Assembly (NCBI GenBank): GCA_963796675.1
Contig: CAWCMS010000008.1
Span: 558,001-622,000, forward strand
Reading direction: 5' to 3'
Origin: CAWCDJ01 sp963796675
GTDB taxonomy: Bacteria; Acidobacteriota; Terriglobia; Bryobacterales; Bryobacteraceae
DNA length: 64,000 nucleotides
Position 1 is the first letter of the stretch. The number at the start of each line of letters is the position of its first letter. Below are positions 1 to 10,593 of this stretch, in pieces. The notes under the pieces are model-generated. The model searched no databases. It saw only the letters and a program-made list of their open reading frames with translations, and was not told where the DNA came from. Both the position numbers and the translations under genes were made by a program.

Positions 1-318
1 TTACAGACGGGGACGCTGGTCATCCAGCAGACCGACGACGGAGTGACGATCACCGAGCACCAGGTGGCTCCGGACGGCCATGAGAAGAAGAGCGAAGTTC
101 AGTGCAACACCATGGGAAAGGACTGCAAGCTCAAGCAAGGGGTGTTCTCGCTGTATTACAACGGGCCGGTGCTGGTGATGGTGCAGACACACGGTAACGA
201 CCTGGCGGTGAAGCGGCGGCTTTCGATTTCCGCGGACGGCTCCAAGCTCAACATGGAAGTGATTCACCTGGTACCGGCCGGCAGGCCTGCGGAGAATTAT
301 ACGTACCTGAAGCAGTAG
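1..318 (+). CDS. Hypothetical protein, 3' part only
   Basis: The reading frame is open from the first base of the window to the TAG at 316-318, so the gene begins upstream; about 105 residues are visible. An internal ATG at 43 exists, but the coding look continues before it. The fragment is rich in short beta-type stretches (LVIQQTDDGVTI, GPVLVMVQTHGND) with two cysteines near the middle (QCNTMGKDCKL). It resembles small secreted acidobacterial proteins that score a compound or lipid signal, but I recognise no family. It converges with the methyltransferase on the other strand, 14 bases apart. Function unknown. Confidence 0.6.
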   Translation, partial: LQTGTLVIQQTDDGVTITEHQVAPDGHEKKSEVQCNTMGKDCKLKQGVFSLYYNGPVLVMVQTHGNDLAVKRRLSISADGSKLNMEVIHLVPAGRPAENYTYLKQ

Positions 319-332
319 AAGCGCCGCGCCGG

Positions 333-1020
333 CTACTTGCGCGCCACCAGCACCCGGGAGGGATAGAAGATCTGGCGCAACATGCGGTCGTGCAGCAATT
401 CGAAGCGGACCGCCTCGATCAACTGCGGCACGCGCTGCTCCACCTGGCGTCCCCAAAACGCCGGCGCAATCTTCCCGACCAGTTTGTAAGCCGCATTGAA
501 CACTTCCGCGTTCTGGCCGATCAGCACCAGCGTCAATCGTTCCCTGGCTGCGCAGGATGCGCCGGAATTCGTGCAGGGTGCGGACGATATCGTCATTCGA
601 AAGCAGCTCCAGCAGGTAGCAGCAGAAGATCGCATCGAAGCTTTCGGTGCGGAACGGCATATGGCGCGCGTCCACCGCCTGGCAGTGGGCACGGGCCTCG
701 GGAAAGTGGTGGCGGGCCGCCTGTTGCGTACGCGCGGCCATGTTCGGGGAAAGGTCGACCCCCAGGGTCGAGCCGGCGCGGTTGGCCCGTACAAGGCGCC
801 GGAACATCTCGCCGCTTCCGGTGGCGACCTCGAGCACGTCCATTCCGTCGCGCAGCCCCGAAACTTCCAGCGCGTAGCGGTGCGCCCGGGAATGGAACAG
901 CATCGTGGAGACCGGATACACCGCGGCCAGGCGGTCATAAACGCGACGCGTTCGTTCGGTCAGGGTAGCGGGCAGGCCGCTGACAGGCCATGCGCCGACG
1001 GACTCTTCCGTTCTATTCAA
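333..1020 (-). CDS. Class I SAM-dependent methyltransferase, frameshifted
   Basis: The first two thirds, read from a TTG at 1020, carry SAM motif I (VLEVATGSGEMF, about residues 62-73), an acidic loop (LGVDLSPNM) and motif II/III (FDAIFCCYLLELL). Near base 541 the coding signal jumps to another frame, which continues as LTLVLIGQNAEVF and ends FYPSRVLVARK at 333. One inserted or lost base explains this and restores about 229 residues, normal for a small UbiE/MenG-like methyltransferase. The TTG start is supported by GAGGAG six bases upstream; the nearer ATG leads straight into a stop. It lies 21 bases after the sensor kinase and is probably co-transcribed with it. The substrate is unknown. The frameshift may be a sequencing error. 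Confidence 0.75.
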
Positions 1021-1041
1021 GCCATTCTCCTCGGGGTAAAA

Positions 1042-2367
1042 TCACGAGACAGCCGCCAGTGCCGGTTGCAGCTCGGGCATATCGATCTGGATGCGGGTGC
1101 CCGTTCCCGGCTGGCTGTCGATCCACATGCGGTACTGATTTCCGAACAGCACCTTGAGCCGTTCATTGACATTACTGACCCCGATGCCGTGGTCGAGCAC
1201 GCTCGACAGCTTGGCCTCCGGAATCCCGACGCCGTCGTCCTCCACCACCAGATTCAACTTGGAATCGCTGCGGCGGGTACGAATGCGGATCGTGCCTCCT
1301 TCTACCTTGGAGCTCAGCCCGTGCTTGATGCAGTTTTCCACAAGCGGCTGCAGCAGCATGCTCGGGACAAGCATATCCAGCGTATCATCGGCGATCTCCT
1401 TTTCGAACCGCAGTTTGTCGCCGAATCGCACGGTTTCAATGGAAAGATAATCGTCGATAAAGCTCAACTCGTCGCGCAGAGTGCTGAAATTCTCATGCTT
1501 CCGCAACAGGCGGCGGAGCACCTTGGAGAGCCGCACCACCATGATCCGGGCTTCGTCCGGGTTGATACGGATCAGCGAAGAGACCGAATTCAGCGTATTG
1601 AACAGGAAATGAGGATTGATCTGGCTGGTCAGTGCCGCTAACCGCGCCTCAACCAGCAGCCGCTCCTGCTCCTCCAGCTTCTTTTCGTTCCGCGCGCTGT
1701 TCCAGATCTTGAGCGGGATAGCCACCGACGAACAGGGTTGTGAGATAGATGGCAGCGAGGGCTACGGGGTGTGGTCCGGTATCGCCCGGCAGCGGGCGAG
1801 TGAGATCGAAGACATCTCCCTGCGGCGAAAACCGGATTATCCCGCGGCGGAGCGCTTCCGCGACCAGGATCCCGGCGAAGAGCAGCAGGTGGAACGAGGC
1901 GCGGCGGTAGTCCTGGCGCTCTTTGAAGAAGCGGTAAATATTCAGGTCCGGAGAGCGGCGAGAATCGCCAGATCTCTTCCGGGTCGGAAGCCAGGTCGCG
2001 CAGGACGCCGCCGAAGACGCCGATTCCCGCCAGCAGAGGCATCGCCATATGTTCGTGGGCAAAGGTAGCGGGGAGCGAAATCAGGACGCCGGAGAGCAGC
2101 CCGGTGACGTATCCCCCCAGTATGCCGGCGAGCAGGCTGCCTTCCATGCCGAGGTCCGCCGCCCGGTAGTCCGGCACCAAGACCCGCGTGGCCACGCTGA
2201 CGGCGAAAATGACGGACAGCCACAGCGACAGCGCCAGCCGCTGATGTAAGCGTGCGGTTCTCCATCATGAGCAACGACTTGAAGCTGTTGGACCGCGCCA
2301 ACACGCTCGCGATGGACGCCATCACGCCCAGCTTGAGCAACAGCGGGACCAGGTAGTGTTCCAACAT
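1042..2367 (-). CDS. LytS-type sensor histidine kinase, frameshifted
   Basis: The C-terminal 227 residues are an intact His_kinase/HATPase module of the LytS/YehU family: NPHFLFNTLN holds the phospho-accepting histidine, LLQPLVENCIKHG is the N box, and EDDGVGI the G box. Upstream the protein continues through three frames as a hydrophobic region resembling the 5TM receptor of LytS/YhcK kinases (GILGGYVTGLLSGVLISL). Apparent single-base shifts lie near 2244, 1965 and 1728. The proposed start is ATG at 2367 (MLEHYLVP). Such kinases usually pair with a LytTR-type regulator, but none is adjacent. The next gene downstream is the methyltransferase. Three shifts in one gene suggest either assembly indels or a decayed gene; the first is favoured because essential genes elsewhere in the window show the same defect. 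Confidence 0.75.
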
Positions 2368-2382
2368 GCGCCGTCGCAAGCC

Positions 2383-2390
2383 ATTATAAT
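2383..2390. promoter_or_regulatory. Overlapping -10 hexamers between kinase and ribA
   Basis: The octamer ATTATAAT is its own reverse complement. It gives a consensus TATAAT at 2385-2390 on the plus strand (towards ribA, ATG at 2420) and another at 2388-2383 on the minus strand (towards the kinase, ATG at 2367). No good -35 hexamer is evident at 17 bases on either side, so the assignment rests on the -10 and the divergent arrangement. Confidence 0.35.
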
Positions 2391-2419
2391 GGAAGGAGTA
2401 AGGTTCCCGAAAACCAAGC

Positions 2420-3037
2420 ATGAAGAATTCCACCGCGCTACGGCTGATCAAGGTGGCCGAAGCGGACTTCCCATCCCAATTCGGTCTGTTCCGGATCTAT
2501 GGTTTTGAAGGCCGGGACGATGGCAAGGTCGAAGAAGCCGTCGTGCTCAAAATGGGCTCGCTCGAAGAGGGCGGTCCGCCGCTGGTTCGCATTCATTCGC
2601 AGTGCCTGACTGGTGATGTTTTCCACAGCCTGCGCTGCGACTGCAGGGCGCAGCTTGAGATTGCCCTGAAGAGTATTGCGGCGGAAGGCCGGGGGCTGCT
2701 GATCTACGAACACCAGGAAGGGCGCGGCATCGGACTACTCAACAAACTGCGCGCTTATGAACTCCAGGACCAGGGCGCCGATACGGTGGAAGCCAACGAG
2801 CAACTCGGCTTCGACTCCGACCTGCGCAGCTACGAACTGCCCGGCGCCATTCTGCGGTATTTCGGGTTGCGGGCCATCCGGCTGCTCTCGAACAACCCGG
2901 AGAAGGTGCAGGCGGTCGAACAGGCCGGGGTGAAAGTGGTAGAGCGGGTTCCCTGCCTGGCAGACGTGCTCGATACGCGCGAAGCCTATCTGCGCACGAA
3001 AAAAGAGAAGATGGGCCACATGCTGGAAGGCCTATAG
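2420..3037 (+). CDS. ribA: GTP cyclohydrolase II
   Basis: A 205-residue protein covering the whole RibA family. It opens the imidazole ring of GTP to give the first committed intermediate of riboflavin synthesis. The zinc-binding cysteines are in SQCLTGDVFHSLRCDC (about residues 61-76), followed by the family block YEHQEGRGIGL and the nucleotide-binding LRSYELPG...LLSNNPEK segment. It is the stand-alone form without the RibB (DHBP synthase) half. It is divergent from the sensor kinase and no other rib gene is nearby, so it is probably transcribed alone. A purine-rich GGAAGGAG lies at 2391-2398, rather far (about 21 bases) from the ATG. Confidence 0.93.
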   Translation: MKNSTALRLIKVAEADFPSQFGLFRIYGFEGRDDGKVEEAVVLKMGSLEEGGPPLVRIHSQCLTGDVFHSLRCDCRAQLEIALKSIAAEGRGLLIYEHQEGRGIGLLNKLRAYELQDQGADTVEANEQLGFDSDLRSYELPGAILRYFGLRAIRLLSNNPEKVQAVEQAGVKVVERVPCLADVLDTREAYLRTKKEKMGHMLEGL

Positions 3038-3234
3038 GCCTCGACGTGCTCCCGCACAATTCCCAAGTGCTTTGAAAATACAAAATCGTCCGGAAATGAT
3101 TCGTCGATTATCGGCCGGGTCTGAGCGGCGTTTGACGTTTGCCGTTCCCGGGCGTATCGCTTCGGCGCGCCGCTACGTCTATCCAATGTGTTCCGCCAAT
3201 TTGCTCATCAGGCAGTACACTGGATGATTCAGGA

Positions 3235-4715
3235 ATGAAATTAGCGGCACTCTTCCTGCTGGGGCTGCTCCCTTTGGGCGAGGCGGGAGCAGGCGACTAT
3301 TTTGTCCCGGAGCATCGGATCGCAGGCATAGGACTCTCGCCGGGACGGAATTACTCCCGAGCTACTCCAGGTGCGCACCGATCTGATGATTCAGTCACAG
3401 ACGTTCGGTATCTTGCGCGACCCCCAGGCTCTTCCCGGTGCACGAAGGATCACTTCCGATCGCCGGTTGCAGGAACTTTTCCAATCCGCCTCGAGATCGA
3501 GCGGCATTCCGGCCACATTAATTGAAGCCATCGCGTATCTGGAAAGTTGGGGCCAGGCCAAGGCCGAAAGCCCCACAGGCCCTAGAGGCATCATGCAGAT
3601 TTCGGCCGCCACGGCGCGCACCATGGGGCTGAAAATCGTGCAGGCCAAACGGTACCAGGTATCGCGCGAGCGCGTTCTGGTCCCCGCCAAAAAGGGCCGC
3701 AGAGCGCGATATAAGACAGTGACGCGCCGCGTCCCCTACATGGTGACGGTACGGGACGACCGCCTGACTCCGGCCCGCGCGATTCCCGCCGCGGCCAATT
3801 ACCTGGCGGGCATGCAGCAGCGGCTGGGCGGCCTGGATTGGGCCATCTTCGCCTACCATTGCGGCCAGGGCTGCGTAAACCAGATGATGGACCTTACGCG
3901 GCGGACGGGCGTGGCGCCAAGCCAGTTGACGGTGTCGCGCATGTTTTTTTCCGCGAACCCCGCCTGGAATCGCGATCTGTATGAAGCGATCCAGCAGCAG
4001 ATGGAGCGCGACTTTTCACCCACTTATTACTTCCGCATCAGGCGCGCCGAGCAGTTATTGGCGCTCTACCGCAGCGACCCAGTGGAATTTACGAGCATTG
4101 GCTGCCGATTACCGCAGCGATTTCACCACCGGCATGGAGCGCGCTCCGCACCGGCTCTCCGTCTGGCTGCGCCGCGGCGACATGGTTTTCCATACCTGCG
4201 ACGACATTAAGGCCGATCAGGGCAAGCGCCTCGTCAAGGCGCTCAACCGGCCCGAGTATTATGGCTACACACTTCGCGTCTCGCCCGATTCTCCCGCCGA
4301 TCTGGCTTATTTCGAACAGGCATCACCGGCGGCGCTCGGCGCACTAACCTATGTCGCGTTCGAAACACGGAGGCTGTTCGAAGCCCTGGGCGATTCCAGC
4401 GTGAAGTTCCGTCCCCTCGATGTCACTTCGCTGGTCGAGCCGGAGAACATGTTGAAGGGCAGCCGCGAGGCCGAAGCGCACTGCTCCGGCCAGGTCTTCG
4501 ACATCGACTACGGAACGCTGCCCAGCCGCGAAGTGGAGTGCTTGCGGTTCGTCCTCGCCGACCTGGGATGGAACGGCTACCTGGGCTTCGTGGAAGACGG
4601 ACACGCCACGCTGCACGTGGGCTGCTCACCCACCTCGCGCGATTTCTTCGCCACCGTGTTCCAGGAAGCGACCGGCAAGCCGTCGCTCAGCTCCTCGTCT
4701 GTGCCGAGCCAGTAG
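3235..4715 (+). CDS. Secreted lytic transglycosylase (SLT domain), frameshifted
   Basis: ATG at 3235 begins a clear signal peptide (MKLAALFLLGLLPLGEAGAG). Coding then moves to a second frame near 3340 and a third near 4095, so at least two single-base shifts separate the pieces; together they give about 493 residues. The middle piece holds an SLT (lysozyme-like) fold: the catalytic glutamate is in AYLESWGQAKAES, followed by GPRGIMQISAATARTMGL and later AANYLAGMQQRLGG and WAIFAYHCGQG. The last 210 residues (DVTSLVEPENMLKG onwards) form a domain I do not recognise. Expected to cleave peptidoglycan strands in the periplasm. It converges with the ADOP permease six bases away. Confidence 0.75.
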
Positions 4716-4721
4716 CGCCGG

Positions 4722-7167
4722 CTACTCATACCGCAGGGCATTCAGCGGTTCGATACGCGCCGCGCGGCGCGCCGGAATCAGCACGGCCAGTGCTCCTGCC
4801 GCGATCATCAGCATCGGGACTGCCGCGAAGGTCGCGGCATCGGTCGCGCTTACGCCATACAGCAGGCTGGCCGTCAGGCGCGCGACCGCGAGCGACAACC
4901 CCAGCCCGATGGCGAGCCCGATCGACAATAGCGCCATGCCCTGTAGAGTGATCAGCCGCAGGACGCGCTGCGGTTGCGCGCCCAAGGCCATGCGGATTCC
5001 GATCTCACGCGTCCTGGCACGGGTGGAGAAACTCATCACGCCGTACAATCCGACGGTCGCGAGGATGGCGCCCACCAGGCCGAAGATGCCGAGCAGCGTG
5101 GCGCTGAGGCGCGGAAGCAGCATCGACTGGTCCACGTGCTTCCGCATGGTCTCGGCATTGAAGACCGGCAGGTTCGGGTCGAGCGAGTGGATGGTGCGGC
5201 GCATCGCTTCCAGCAAGGGTCCGGACGCCGAAGCACTCCGCGCCAGCACGGTGATGCCGTAGAAGCTCATCGCCTGCTCGGGTTTGGGCTCGAGGAACAG
5301 ATAGGCCACCGTGGTGCGCCCTTCGCCGAGTGTCCGCGATTTCGAATTCTTTACGACGCCGATCACCTGGTACGCAACGCGGGCCGTCCCCGGCGCCCCC
5401 TCACACTCCACCTGCTGACCGAGAGGATCCTGGCCAGGGAACATGGTCCGGGCCAGTTCTTCGTTCACGATCATCGTTCCGGCCGAATCCCGCCGGATGT
5501 CGAAATCGCGGCCGCGTAGCAGCGGAATTCCGAGCGTAGCGAAATAGTTGCTGCCCACGGTGTAGATATCGGCAGAAGTCTCTTTCCCGGCTCGCGGCTT
5601 CAGGCCATTATTCGTGCCCCCGATGCTCAGCGGAATGCTATCCACGAAGCTGACCGAAACGACACCGGGGATCGCCGCCACGCGCTCCCGCAGTTGTGCC
5701 ACGAACTGACGGGACTGTTCGGGCGTGTAGTGATGCAGCTTGGGGTCGACCGCCATCATCACGACGCCGTCCGGACGCATGCCGAGGTCGATCGAAGAAG
5801 CGTTCTCGAGGCTGCGCAGGAAGAGGCCGGCTTCCACCAGGAGCACCAGCGAAAGCGAAACCTGCACCAGCACCAGGATGCCGCGGATGCCGAACCGTCG
5901 TCCCGGTCCGAGCCCGGGCGATTCGTTCTTGAGCGCGCTCACCAGGTTGGTGCTGGTGGCACGCAAGGCCGGCGCCAGGCCGAAGGCGATGCCCGCCAGC
6001 ATCGCGATGGCCGCCGTGAAGAGCGCTACCCGCAGGTCGATGCGGAATTCGAAGCCGAGCGGGAACGGCAGCGGCAGGCGGAAACCCTGGATGCCGCGAA
6101 CCGCCGCGGCAGCCAGCGCGAACCCGAGGCTCGCGCCCATCAGCGCGAGCAGAATGCTTTCGGTCAGCAACTGTCGCACCAGGCGACCGCGCCCCGCGCC
6201 GATGGCGAGCCGAATGCCGATCTCACGCTGCCGCGTGGTGGCGCGCGCCAGCATGAGTCCGGCCACATTCACGCAGGCAATCAGCAGGACCAGCCCGACC
6301 ACCACCATCAGCACAACCGCCACGCCCATCACTTTCGCCGGTCCTCCCGGGAGTCCGCCGGCCTTCGCCAGCGTGATGGGGCGGCTCGGCGTTTCGCCTT
6401 TTCGGTATTCGCGATCGAGGCGTTTCTGGATCGTGTTCAGCGCGGTCTCTGCCTGCTGCCGGCTGACACCCGGCTTCAGCCTGGCGACTAACGGCAGCCA
6501 GTGGCTGTTCCGCTGCGGCGCGCATTTCCGCCGGATGCAGATCCGGCATCAACTGTTCGGCCATGGCGAGCGGCGCCCAGAATTCGCCGATCAGGCCGCG
6601 CTCCATTCCGTGAAAGCCCGGGGCCGTCACTCCAACCACGGTGTAGTGCACGCCGTTCAGCAGGATGGCGTGTCCCAAGATGCCGCGGTCGGCGCCGAAA
6701 CGGCGGCGCCACAAGCCGTCGCTGAGCACCACCACCTGGCTCGCACCGGCTGCGCGATCCTCATCGGGCGCGATGCCGCGGCCGAGTTCCATGGGGACGC
6801 CCGCCAGCGAAAAATAGGTGCCGTCGGCAAGCTGCCCCCAGACACGCTCCGGCTCGCCCGAACCGCCGATGCTCGCCGGAACCAGCGGGAAGTGCGCCGA
6901 TACGCCTTCGAAGACCGTTTTGGTCTGATCGCGGAAATCGACATAGTCGGGCCAGGAGAAGGAAGAGCCGTCCGATAATACGACCAGCCGCCCGGGATCG
7001 TGCACCGGCATGTCTCCCAGCAGCAGCGCATTGATCATGGTAAACACGGTGGTGTTCGCCGCGATTCCGAGGGCGATGGAAACGGTCACTGCCACCGTGA
7101 ACCCGCGCTGAGCCGCAAAGCTGCGGAGCGCGAAACGGAGATCCCGCCAAATGTTTCCGAGCATCAT
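4722..7167 (-). CDS. ADOP-type ABC permease (MacB/FtsX fold), frameshifted
   Basis: Starting with ATG-ATG at 7167/7164, the protein opens with the ADOP signature region (NIWRDLRFALRS) and a first transmembrane helix (VAVTVSIALGIAANTTVF), then a MacB periplasmic core domain. Near base 6497 the frame changes, and the restored sequence runs HWLPLVARLKPGV and on into IACVNVAGLMLARAT, a second periplasmic domain and a final permease domain ending NALRYE. The full length is about 815 residues, with the two MacB-like halves expected of the acidobacterial duplicated orphan permeases. These are called orphan because they lack an adjacent ATPase, and none is adjacent here. Transport substrate unknown. 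The single shift may be an assembly indel. Confidence 0.85.
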
Positions 7168-7252
7168 GGTCCTTACCTATCGAAAACGGAAGACGCCGCC
7201 GAAAAGTTCCCTCGGCGTGATAGACTGGCGGCAAATTCGCGGAGAGTGCATT

Positions 7253-8768
7253 GTGGATACCGGGATTCGCCACGTTTTCGTTCTGATGCTCGAGAACCGC
7301 TCGTTCGACCACATGTTGGGGTTCTCATCACTTTCGGGAAGCGATGCCGAAACCGGCGCGGCAACCGACGCCGACGGGCTGACGGGCGGCGAATCGAATA
7401 GCTATAACGGCCTGACCTTCACGGTCGCGCCAGGAGCCGATTTCGCGCAGCCGGTGGACCCAGGCCACGAATTCCCGGACACTTCTGATGCAACTCTGCG
7501 GCACCGGTGCCACCTATCCCAGGGGCGGACCGTACCCGCCTATCGTCAACACCGGATACGTGGCGTCCTACGTGGCCAATGGAGGCATCGCCGATCCGGG
7601 CCAGATTATGCGGGTCTACGGTCCGAGCCAACTGCCGGTGCTGAACGCGCTCGCTGCGGAGTTCGTGGTCTGCGACCGCTGGTTCTCCTCGATGCCCGGG
7701 CCTACCTGGCCGAATCGGCTGTTCCTCCACGCCGCATCCTCGGCCGGCCTCGACCACAGCCCGAGCATCGACGAGATCATCCGGTGGGAGACCTTCGATG
7801 GCCTGGCCTTCCCCAACGGGACAATCTTCGACGCCTTGAACCGGAAGCACGTCACGCGCCGGCTCTACGCGGGCGACGACTTTCCGATGGTGGCCGCGCT
7901 TAAGGGCATCTCGCTCGGCGACATCCGGCCGTATTACCACTTCGCCGCCGACCTCGCCCAGCCGTCGTATCCGTATTCCTATACCTTCATCGAGCCGAGT
8001 TACAACGCGCTCGGCCGATTACCGCTGCAGCACATCGCAGCATCCGCTCGATGACGTGACCCGCGGCGAGGCGCTGATCAAATCGGTCTACGAAACCATT
8101 CGCAATTCGGCGCTCTGGCAGGACAGTCTGCTGATCCTGATCTGGGATGAGCCCGGCGGCTTCTTCGATCACGCCATTCCGCCAAAAGCCGCGCCCCCCG
8201 GCGACATCGGGCTCAGCGCGGAGTCGAACCAATATGGTTTCGCGTTCGACCAATACGGTCTCGCGCGTGCCCGCCGTCATCATCTCGCCGCGCATTCCGC
8301 GGAACCTGGTGGACCACAGAATCTACGACCACACTTCGGTACTCGCCACGCTCGAAAAGCTGTTCGGCCTCGATCCGCTCACGGCACGCGACGCGGCGGC
8401 TCGCGACCTGCTGCCGCTCGTTACGCTCGACGTTCCGCGGCAGGATTCGCCGCTCCGTCTTCCCGACCCCGCGATCTCGGGCGTTGGAGGCTGTCCGCCG
8501 GTATCGCTGTTCGACCCGGTAGCCGCGACCGCCGCTTCAGCCGCGTCGATTGCGGGCAAGGCAGGGCGTGGCGCGTCCGAAGGCGCCCTTGAAGCCAGGT
8601 AATCTGGTGGGAACCGTGCACGCCGCGCTGCGTCGGGAACTGGCTGCAGTTCCACCCGAAATGCGCGCGAACGTGCTGGCACAGGCCGGCGCCATCCGGA
8701 CCCGCGCCGACGCGGCCGGATTTCTCGCGAAAGTGAGTGCGCGGCTCAAAGCCGGGCAAAAGGCCTGA
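7253..8768 (+). CDS. Phosphoesterase family protein (phospholipase C/acid phosphatase type), frameshifted
   Basis: A GTG at 7253 has GGAGAG six bases upstream. The N-terminus carries the family signature HVFVLMLENRSFDHMLGF. Coding then passes through other frames: LCGTGATY...WFSSMPGPTWPNRLF (shift near 7483), DDVTRGEALIKSVYETIR...WDEPGGFFDH (near 8020), VPAVIISPRIP...YDHTSVLATLEKLFGLD (near 8262), and a tail ending KVSARLKAGQKA at 8768 (near 8595). The conserved blocks appear in the right order for the phosphoesterase family (PF04185). About 505 residues after repair. There is no clear signal peptide. Members hydrolyse phosphodiesters or phosphomonoesters. Four shifts would inactivate the gene if real; base-level sequence error is likelier. 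Confidence 0.75.
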
Positions 8769-8771
8769 GGC

Positions 8772-9651
8772 CTACGAGCGGAATTGTAGAAAATCGCCGG
8801 CCAGTTCGGCGTTACGACTACAGGGCAGAATCTCCTCGGAGTTGCGCTTGCCGGCAAACCTGGCCACGTAGGGATTGAGCGAGCCGCGCAGCTCCATTTG
8901 CGAACCCTTCAAATACCAGCCGGCCTTCCCGCAGGACGATGAAGCGCGTATTAGGAAGATCGTTCTCCGCCGTTCGAAGCTGGCCGCTCACGGAATCATA
9001 ACGGAAATTCGCAAGGATGTCCCCATCCTGGTGCCGGTGCGTGAGTACGATCGAGGTGGCGCTGCTCTGATCTCTCTGCCGTACGATCATCGTCATGATG
9101 CGATAAGCGGTAATCGGATCGAGGCCGGCGGTCGGAGAGTCGTAGAGCATCAGCGCCGGTTCGGCCACCATCGCTCGCGCGATGCCCACACGTCTCCGCA
9201 TGCCGCCCGAGAGTTCGGCGGGAAACTGCCCGCCCGCCGTTCCCAGTTCCACGAATTCGAGCGCATCCTGTACACGCTTGCGGATCTCGGCTTCCGCCGT
9301 CTCCGGCCCGGCGTGGTTCTGCAGAGGGTAGGCGACGTTTTCCGTCACAGTCAGGGAATCGAAGAGGCCGCCTTCCTGAAAGAGTACACCCACGTTCTGG
9401 CGCAGCGTATACAACTGCTCATCCTGCCAGTCGGTGATGTCGCGGCCGAACAGGTGCACCCGGCCCGCGCCCGCATGGAGCAAGCCGATCGCCGTCTTCA
9501 GAAGCACCGATTTTCCACTGGCTGCCGCCCCGTAGACTACCAAGGTTTCGCCCGGCCTAAGTACCAGTGAAATGTCCCTCAGTACAGGCCTGTCCTCAAA
9601 ACTGACCCAGACTTCTTCGAACCGCAGGATCTCGCCGCCGCTGATGTTCAT
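8772..9651 (-). CDS. MlaF-like ABC transporter ATP-binding protein, probable C-terminal frameshift
   Basis: ATP-binding subunit with Walker A GAAASGKSVLLK, Q-loop region NVGVLFQEGGLFDSLTV, signature ELSGGMRRRVGIARAM, Walker B ALMLYDSPTAGLDP and H-loop LTHRHQD. The SGGMRRR and the FDSLTV block are typical of MlaF/Ttg2A ATPases of phospholipid-trafficking systems. The unshifted frame stops at 8818 with a non-family tail. A one-base change near 8905 instead gives GSLNPYVARFAGKR and a stop at 8772, the usual MlaF-type ending, and this end leaves three bases before the convergent phosphoesterase stop at 8768. No MlaE permease or MlaD gene is adjacent, so its partners must be elsewhere. Confidence 0.82.
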
Positions 9652-9743
9652 GCATGGCTCCGGACCCCCGGCGCGTCGCTACTACGGACGGTGCAATCGG
9701 GTTGCCAGGGCGGATTGGCACGCCGATTGCCCGCAGGTGAAGC

Positions 9744-10589
9744 GTGAAAGTCACGCGGCCGCACAAGATTCTGTTTCCCTGCGACGACATCACGAAGCAG
9801 GAGTTTGTCGAGTATTACGAGAAGATCGCGAACACCATGCTGCCGCATCTCCGTGGCCGCCCCATCGTCATGGAGCGCTACCCCGACGGCATCTACGGCA
9901 ACCGTATCTTTCAGAAAAACGCGCCGCGTCATTTCCCCGCCGGTATCCCCATCGCCACCCTGCCGAAGAAAGGCGGCGTTGTCCGGCACGTCCTCTGCAA
10001 CGACCGGGAGACTCTCGTATACCTCGCGAACCAGGCGGTGATCACGCCGCACACCTGGCTGAGCCGCTCCGACGAGCCCGCTCGCCCCGACCAGTTGATT
10101 TTTGACCTGGACCCTTCCGGCAGCCAGTTCGACGTGGTGCGCGGTGCCGCCAAGGCGCTGCGCGAATTGCTGAACCGTCGCGGCCTCACCTCGTTCGTGA
10201 AGACCACCGGCTCGCGCGGGCTGCACGTGCTGGTGCCGCTCGATCGCGGCGCGGAGTTCGACGCCGTGCGGACGTTCGCTCGCGAAGTGGCGGAAGAACT
10301 GGCGCACGGCGATCCCGATCGCCTGACAACCGAAGTGCGTAAGGACAAGCGCGAGGGCCGCGTCTTCCTCGATGTCGCACGCAACGCCTACGCGCAGACC
10401 GCCGCGCCCGCCTACGCCGTCCGCCCGCGCGACACCGCACCGGTGGCCACTCCTCTTCAATGGGAAGAGCTGGACGACCCCGGCCTGAGGCCCGACCGCT
10501 ACAACATCCGCAATATCTTCACTCGCCTGGAACGCACCGGCGACCCGTGGAAGAATCTCGCGGATTTCGCTCAGGCTCTGCCATCATGA
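9744..10589 (+). CDS. Stand-alone LigD-type polymerase domain
   Basis: A 281-residue protein equal to the polymerase (PolDom, archaeo-eukaryotic primase fold) part of bacterial LigD, without ligase or phosphoesterase domains. The catalytic acidic motif is LIFDLDPS (aspartates 121 and 123), then KTTGSRGLHVLVPL with the conserved histidine, the third acidic residue in VFLDVARN, and the family end block PAYAVRPRDTAPVATPL. LigD PolDoms fill gaps and add ribonucleotides during non-homologous end joining with Ku. Start GTG at 9744. It is divergent from the MlaF-like gene and one base before the acetyltransferase GTG. No ku or ATP-dependent ligase gene lies in the window. Confidence 0.88.
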   Translation: MKVTRPHKILFPCDDITKQEFVEYYEKIANTMLPHLRGRPIVMERYPDGIYGNRIFQKNAPRHFPAGIPIATLPKKGGVVRHVLCNDRETLVYLANQAVITPHTWLSRSDEPARPDQLIFDLDPSGSQFDVVRGAAKALRELLNRRGLTSFVKTTGSRGLHVLVPLDRGAEFDAVRTFAREVAEELAHGDPDRLTTEVRKDKREGRVFLDVARNAYAQTAAPAYAVRPRDTAPVATPLQWEELDDPGLRPDRYNIRNIFTRLERTGDPWKNLADFAQALPS

Positions 10590-10593
10590 GGTG

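Noticed and set aside
1..1020. A 339-codon minus-strand frame over the whole methyltransferase region
   Set aside because: Only its first two thirds look like protein; after about base 541 it becomes low-complexity while another frame carries the methyltransferase end. It is a frameshifted gene, not a longer one.
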